This document shows positions 20,755 through 22,845 of a stretch of 22,845 nt of DNA, in pieces. The stretch comes from RGIG6307 sp964424345. GTDB taxonomy: Bacteria; Bacillota; Clostridia; Lachnospirales; Lachnospiraceae. Under the pieces are notes generated by a model. The model had not been told where the DNA came from and searched no databases. It saw only the letters and a program-made list of their open reading frames with translations. A program made the translations under genes and the position numbers. Within the stretch, counting starts at the first letter, position 1, and each line of letters begins with the position of its first letter. Location: contig CAYRIK010000031.1 of the NCBI GenBank assembly GCA_964424345.1, forward strand, positions 1 through 22,845, read 5' to 3'.

Positions 20755-22845
20755 TTATTTGATTTCACCGTGGAATTCCTGAAGAGACTTGATTTCGCTC
20801 TGAGCGTTTGTCTTAATATAATGAATTCCTTCTGCAGTAGCTTTTGCAGCTGCAATTGTTGTTACATAAGGAATTTTTGCTTTGATTGCAGCTTTTCTTA
20901 AGTAACTGTCATCATTTATACCGTCTTTATCAAGTGGAGAGTTGATCATCAGATCAATTTCGCCATTTGCAATCAAGTCATTGATATTTGGACGACCTTC
21001 CTGAAGTTTCTTTACTTTTGTTGCAGCAATGCCAGCTTCTGTAAGTACATCACAAGTACCGCTAGTTGCTAAGATCTTAAATCCATCTTCTGCAAGACTC
21101 TTTGCTACTTCAATTACTTCTGCTTTATCTTTTCTGTTTACAGAGATAAGTGCTGTACCTTCTAATGGAAGTTTAGAACCAACACCTTCCTGAGCCTTAT
21201 AGAATGCTTCACCATATGTCTTGGACATACCAAGTACTTCACCTGTAGAACGCATTTCTGGTCCTAAAATAGGGTCAACTTCCTGGAACATGTTGAATGG
21301 GAATGCAGCTTCCTTTACACCATAATATGGAATATTCTGTTCCTTTAATGCTGGAACTGGTGATGGACGGCCTGTTAATTCAGCTGTAATGATATCTGTA
21401 GCAAGTGGTACCATACGGATATTACATACCTTAGATACAAGTGGAACTGTACGAGAAGCACGTGGATTTGCTTCTAATACATATACCTTGCCATTTTCAA
21501 TCGCATACTGCATATTCATAAGACCTTTTACATGCATTTCTTCTGCAATCTTACGAGTATATTCTTTGATTGTTGCCACATTTTCAGCTGAAATATGAGC
21601 AGAAGGAATGATACAAGCGGAGTCACCTGAGTGAACACCAGCAAGCTCGATATGTTCCATAACAGCTGGAACGAATGCATGTGTACCATCGCTGATTGCA
21701 TCTGCTTCACACTCTAATGCATGATTTAAGAAACGGTCGATCAAAATTGGTCTGTCTGGAGTTACACCAACTGCTGCGTTCATATATCCTACCATAGCAT
21801 TGTCATCGTAAACAACTTCCATACCACGACCGCCAAGTACGTAAGAAGGACGAACCATTACTGGGTATCCAATCTTATTTGCAATTTCAATTGCTTCTTC
21901 TGCATTTACAGCCATTCCTGATTCTGGCATTGGAATTTCTAACTTATCCATCATTGCTCTGAATAAGTCTCTATCTTCTGCTAAATCGATAACTGCTGGA
22001 GAAGTACCTAAAATCTTTACGCCATTCTTCTCTAAGTCAGCAGCAAGATTTAAAGGAGTCTGTCCACCAAACTGTGCGATTACACCGATTGGCTGTTCTT
22101 TCTTGTAGATGCTTAATACATCTTCTAATGTAAGAGGTTCAAAGTATAACTTATCAGAAGTATCATAGTCTGTAGAAACTGTTTCTGGGTTACAGTTTAC
22201 GATGATTGTTTCAAATCCGAGCTTCTTTAAAGCTTTTGCAGCATGTACACAGCAGTAGTCAAATTCGATACCCTGACCGATACGGTTTGGACCGCCGCCT
22301 AAGATCATAATCTTTGGCTTAGATGTATCTACTACGTTCTTGTCTTCTGCATTGTATGTAGAATAATAATATGCACTGTCTTCTGTACCAGAAACGTGTA
22401 CACCTTCCCATGCTTCTTCTACACCGAGCTCAATTCTTCTGTTGCGGATTTCTTCTTCAGAAACTTCTACTAACTGGCTGATATACTTATCTGCGAAACC
22501 GTTCTTCTTTGCAGAAATAAGCTGTTCATCACATGGTACAGAACCCTTCTTTGCAATAAGAGCTTCTTCTTCTTCTACCAATTCCTTCATCTGTTCGATA
22601 AAGTAATGTTTTACCTTTGTGATTTCATGAATTTCTTCTACAGTTGCACCTTTTCTAAGTGCTTCATACATAATGAAGTGACGTTCACTAGATGGTGTAT
22701 ACAACTTCTTTAATAAATCTTCTTTTGTAAGATGATCAAATCCTTTTGCATGGCCAAGACCGTAACGACCTGTTTCCAAAGAACGGATTGCTTTCTGGAA
22801 AGCTTCTTTATAAGTCTTACCGATACTCATTACTTCACCTACGGC
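20755..22845 (-). CDS. carB: Carbamoyl-phosphate synthase large subunit, C-terminal part (5' end beyond the window)
   Basis: Makes carbamoyl phosphate from bicarbonate, ATP and glutamine-derived ammonia for pyrimidine and arginine synthesis, with CarA as partner. The frame is open to the right edge. It begins AVGEVMSIGKTYKEAFQKA, a motif near residue 380 of the roughly 1070-aa family, so about 696 codons, or two-thirds, are present. They cover the oligomerisation domain (GFADKYISQL), the second ATP-grasp half (KIMILGGGPNRIGQGIEFDYCCVHAA, PSYVLGGRGMEVVYD, YVLEANPRASRTVPLVSK) and the C-terminal MGS-like allosteric domain (ALISVNRKDKAEVIEVAKSLAEDGFKILATSGT). The ATG at 22830 is internal, not the start. 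Presence of the complete gene and carA beyond the edge is inferred. Confidence 0.96.
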   Translation of the reverse strand, partial: AVGEVMSIGKTYKEAFQKAIRSLETGRYGLGHAKGFDHLTKEDLLKKLYTPSSERHFIMYEALRKGATVEEIHEITKVKHYFIEQMKELVEEEEALIAKKGSVPCDEQLISAKKNGFADKYISQLVEVSEEEIRNRRIELGVEEAWEGVHVSGTEDSAYYYSTYNAEDKNVVDTSKPKIMILGGGPNRIGQGIEFDYCCVHAAKALKKLGFETIIVNCNPETVSTDYDTSDKLYFEPLTLEDVLSIYKKEQPIGVIAQFGGQTPLNLAADLEKNGVKILGTSPAVIDLAEDRDLFRAMMDKLEIPMPESGMAVNAEEAIEIANKIGYPVMVRPSYVLGGRGMEVVYDDNAMVGYMNAAVGVTPDRPILIDRFLNHALECEADAISDGTHAFVPAVMEHIELAGVHSGDSACIIPSAHISAENVATIKEYTRKIAEEMHVKGLMNMQYAIENGKVYVLEANPRASRTVPLVSKVCNIRMVPLATDIITAELTGRPSPVPALKEQNIPYYGVKEAAFPFNMFQEVDPILGPEMRSTGEVLGMSKTYGEAFYKAQEGVGSKLPLEGTALISVNRKDKAEVIEVAKSLAEDGFKILATSGTCDVLTEAGIAATKVKKLQEGRPNINDLIANGEIDLMINSPLDKDGINDDSYLRKAAIKAKIPYVTTIAAAKATAEGIHYIKTNAQSEIKSLQEFHGEIK

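Noticed and set aside
22828..22830. ATG at 22830 as the carB start
   Set aside because: The frame continues to the edge with AVGEV, part of the conserved internal EVMSIG motif, so this Met is internal.

Overview
The window looks like ordinary chromosome from a low-GC Firmicute, most likely a Lachnospiraceae-type Clostridium. The grounds are AT-rich codon use, strong GGAGG ribosome binding sites, a TrpX-type importer, and a paired radical SAM (TIGR03960-like) and DUF2344 gene. This assignment is inferred from family resemblance, not from a search. I see no phage, insertion sequence, CRISPR array, toxin-antitoxin pair or defence locus.

Layout, left to right. Bases 1-310 hold a minus-strand coding fragment that leaves the window, behind a strong terminator. 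Bases 330-3056 are a three-gene minus-strand operon for a TrpXYZ-like ABC importer (lipoprotein, permease, ATPase). It has a good promoter and a leader of about 60 nt. Bases 3160-5890 hold topB (DNA topoisomerase III) followed by a GlmU-like left-handed beta-helix acyltransferase. Bases 5957-8445 hold argH then asd, with a clear promoter. Bases 8640-10203 hold an SsuB/SsuC-type ABC ATPase and permease without a binding protein. Bases 10265-11146 hold a LacX-like aldose 1-epimerase. A tRNA-Thr(CGT) with its own promoter and terminator reads on the plus strand at 11207-11279. Bases 11363-14448 hold glgB and an MscS-type channel whose start overlaps the glgB stop (ATGA).

Divergent from glgB is an unrecognised 92-aa acidic protein (14591-14869) that ends in a perfect 14-bp terminator. 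After a gene-poor AT-rich stretch, a plus-strand cluster runs from 15252 to 19616: radical SAM protein, DUF2344 partner, TtcA-like tRNA thiolase and XerC/D-like tyrosine recombinase, two of its three junctions overlapping. Its promoter carries an inverted repeat. On the minus strand lie an SGNH hydrolase (19628-20683) and the C-terminal two-thirds of carB (from 20755 off the right edge).

Most genes are housekeeping: amino acid biosynthesis (argH, asd), pyrimidine and arginine precursor supply (carB), glycogen (glgB), DNA topology (topB), tRNA modification and solute uptake. No clearly new system is visible. The items most worth a second look are the tight radical SAM/DUF2344/TtcA/XerC cluster, the second CX3CX2C motif at the radical SAM C-terminus, the operator-like repeat in that cluster's promoter, the small protein divergent from glgB, and the repeats around the trpX-type promoter.
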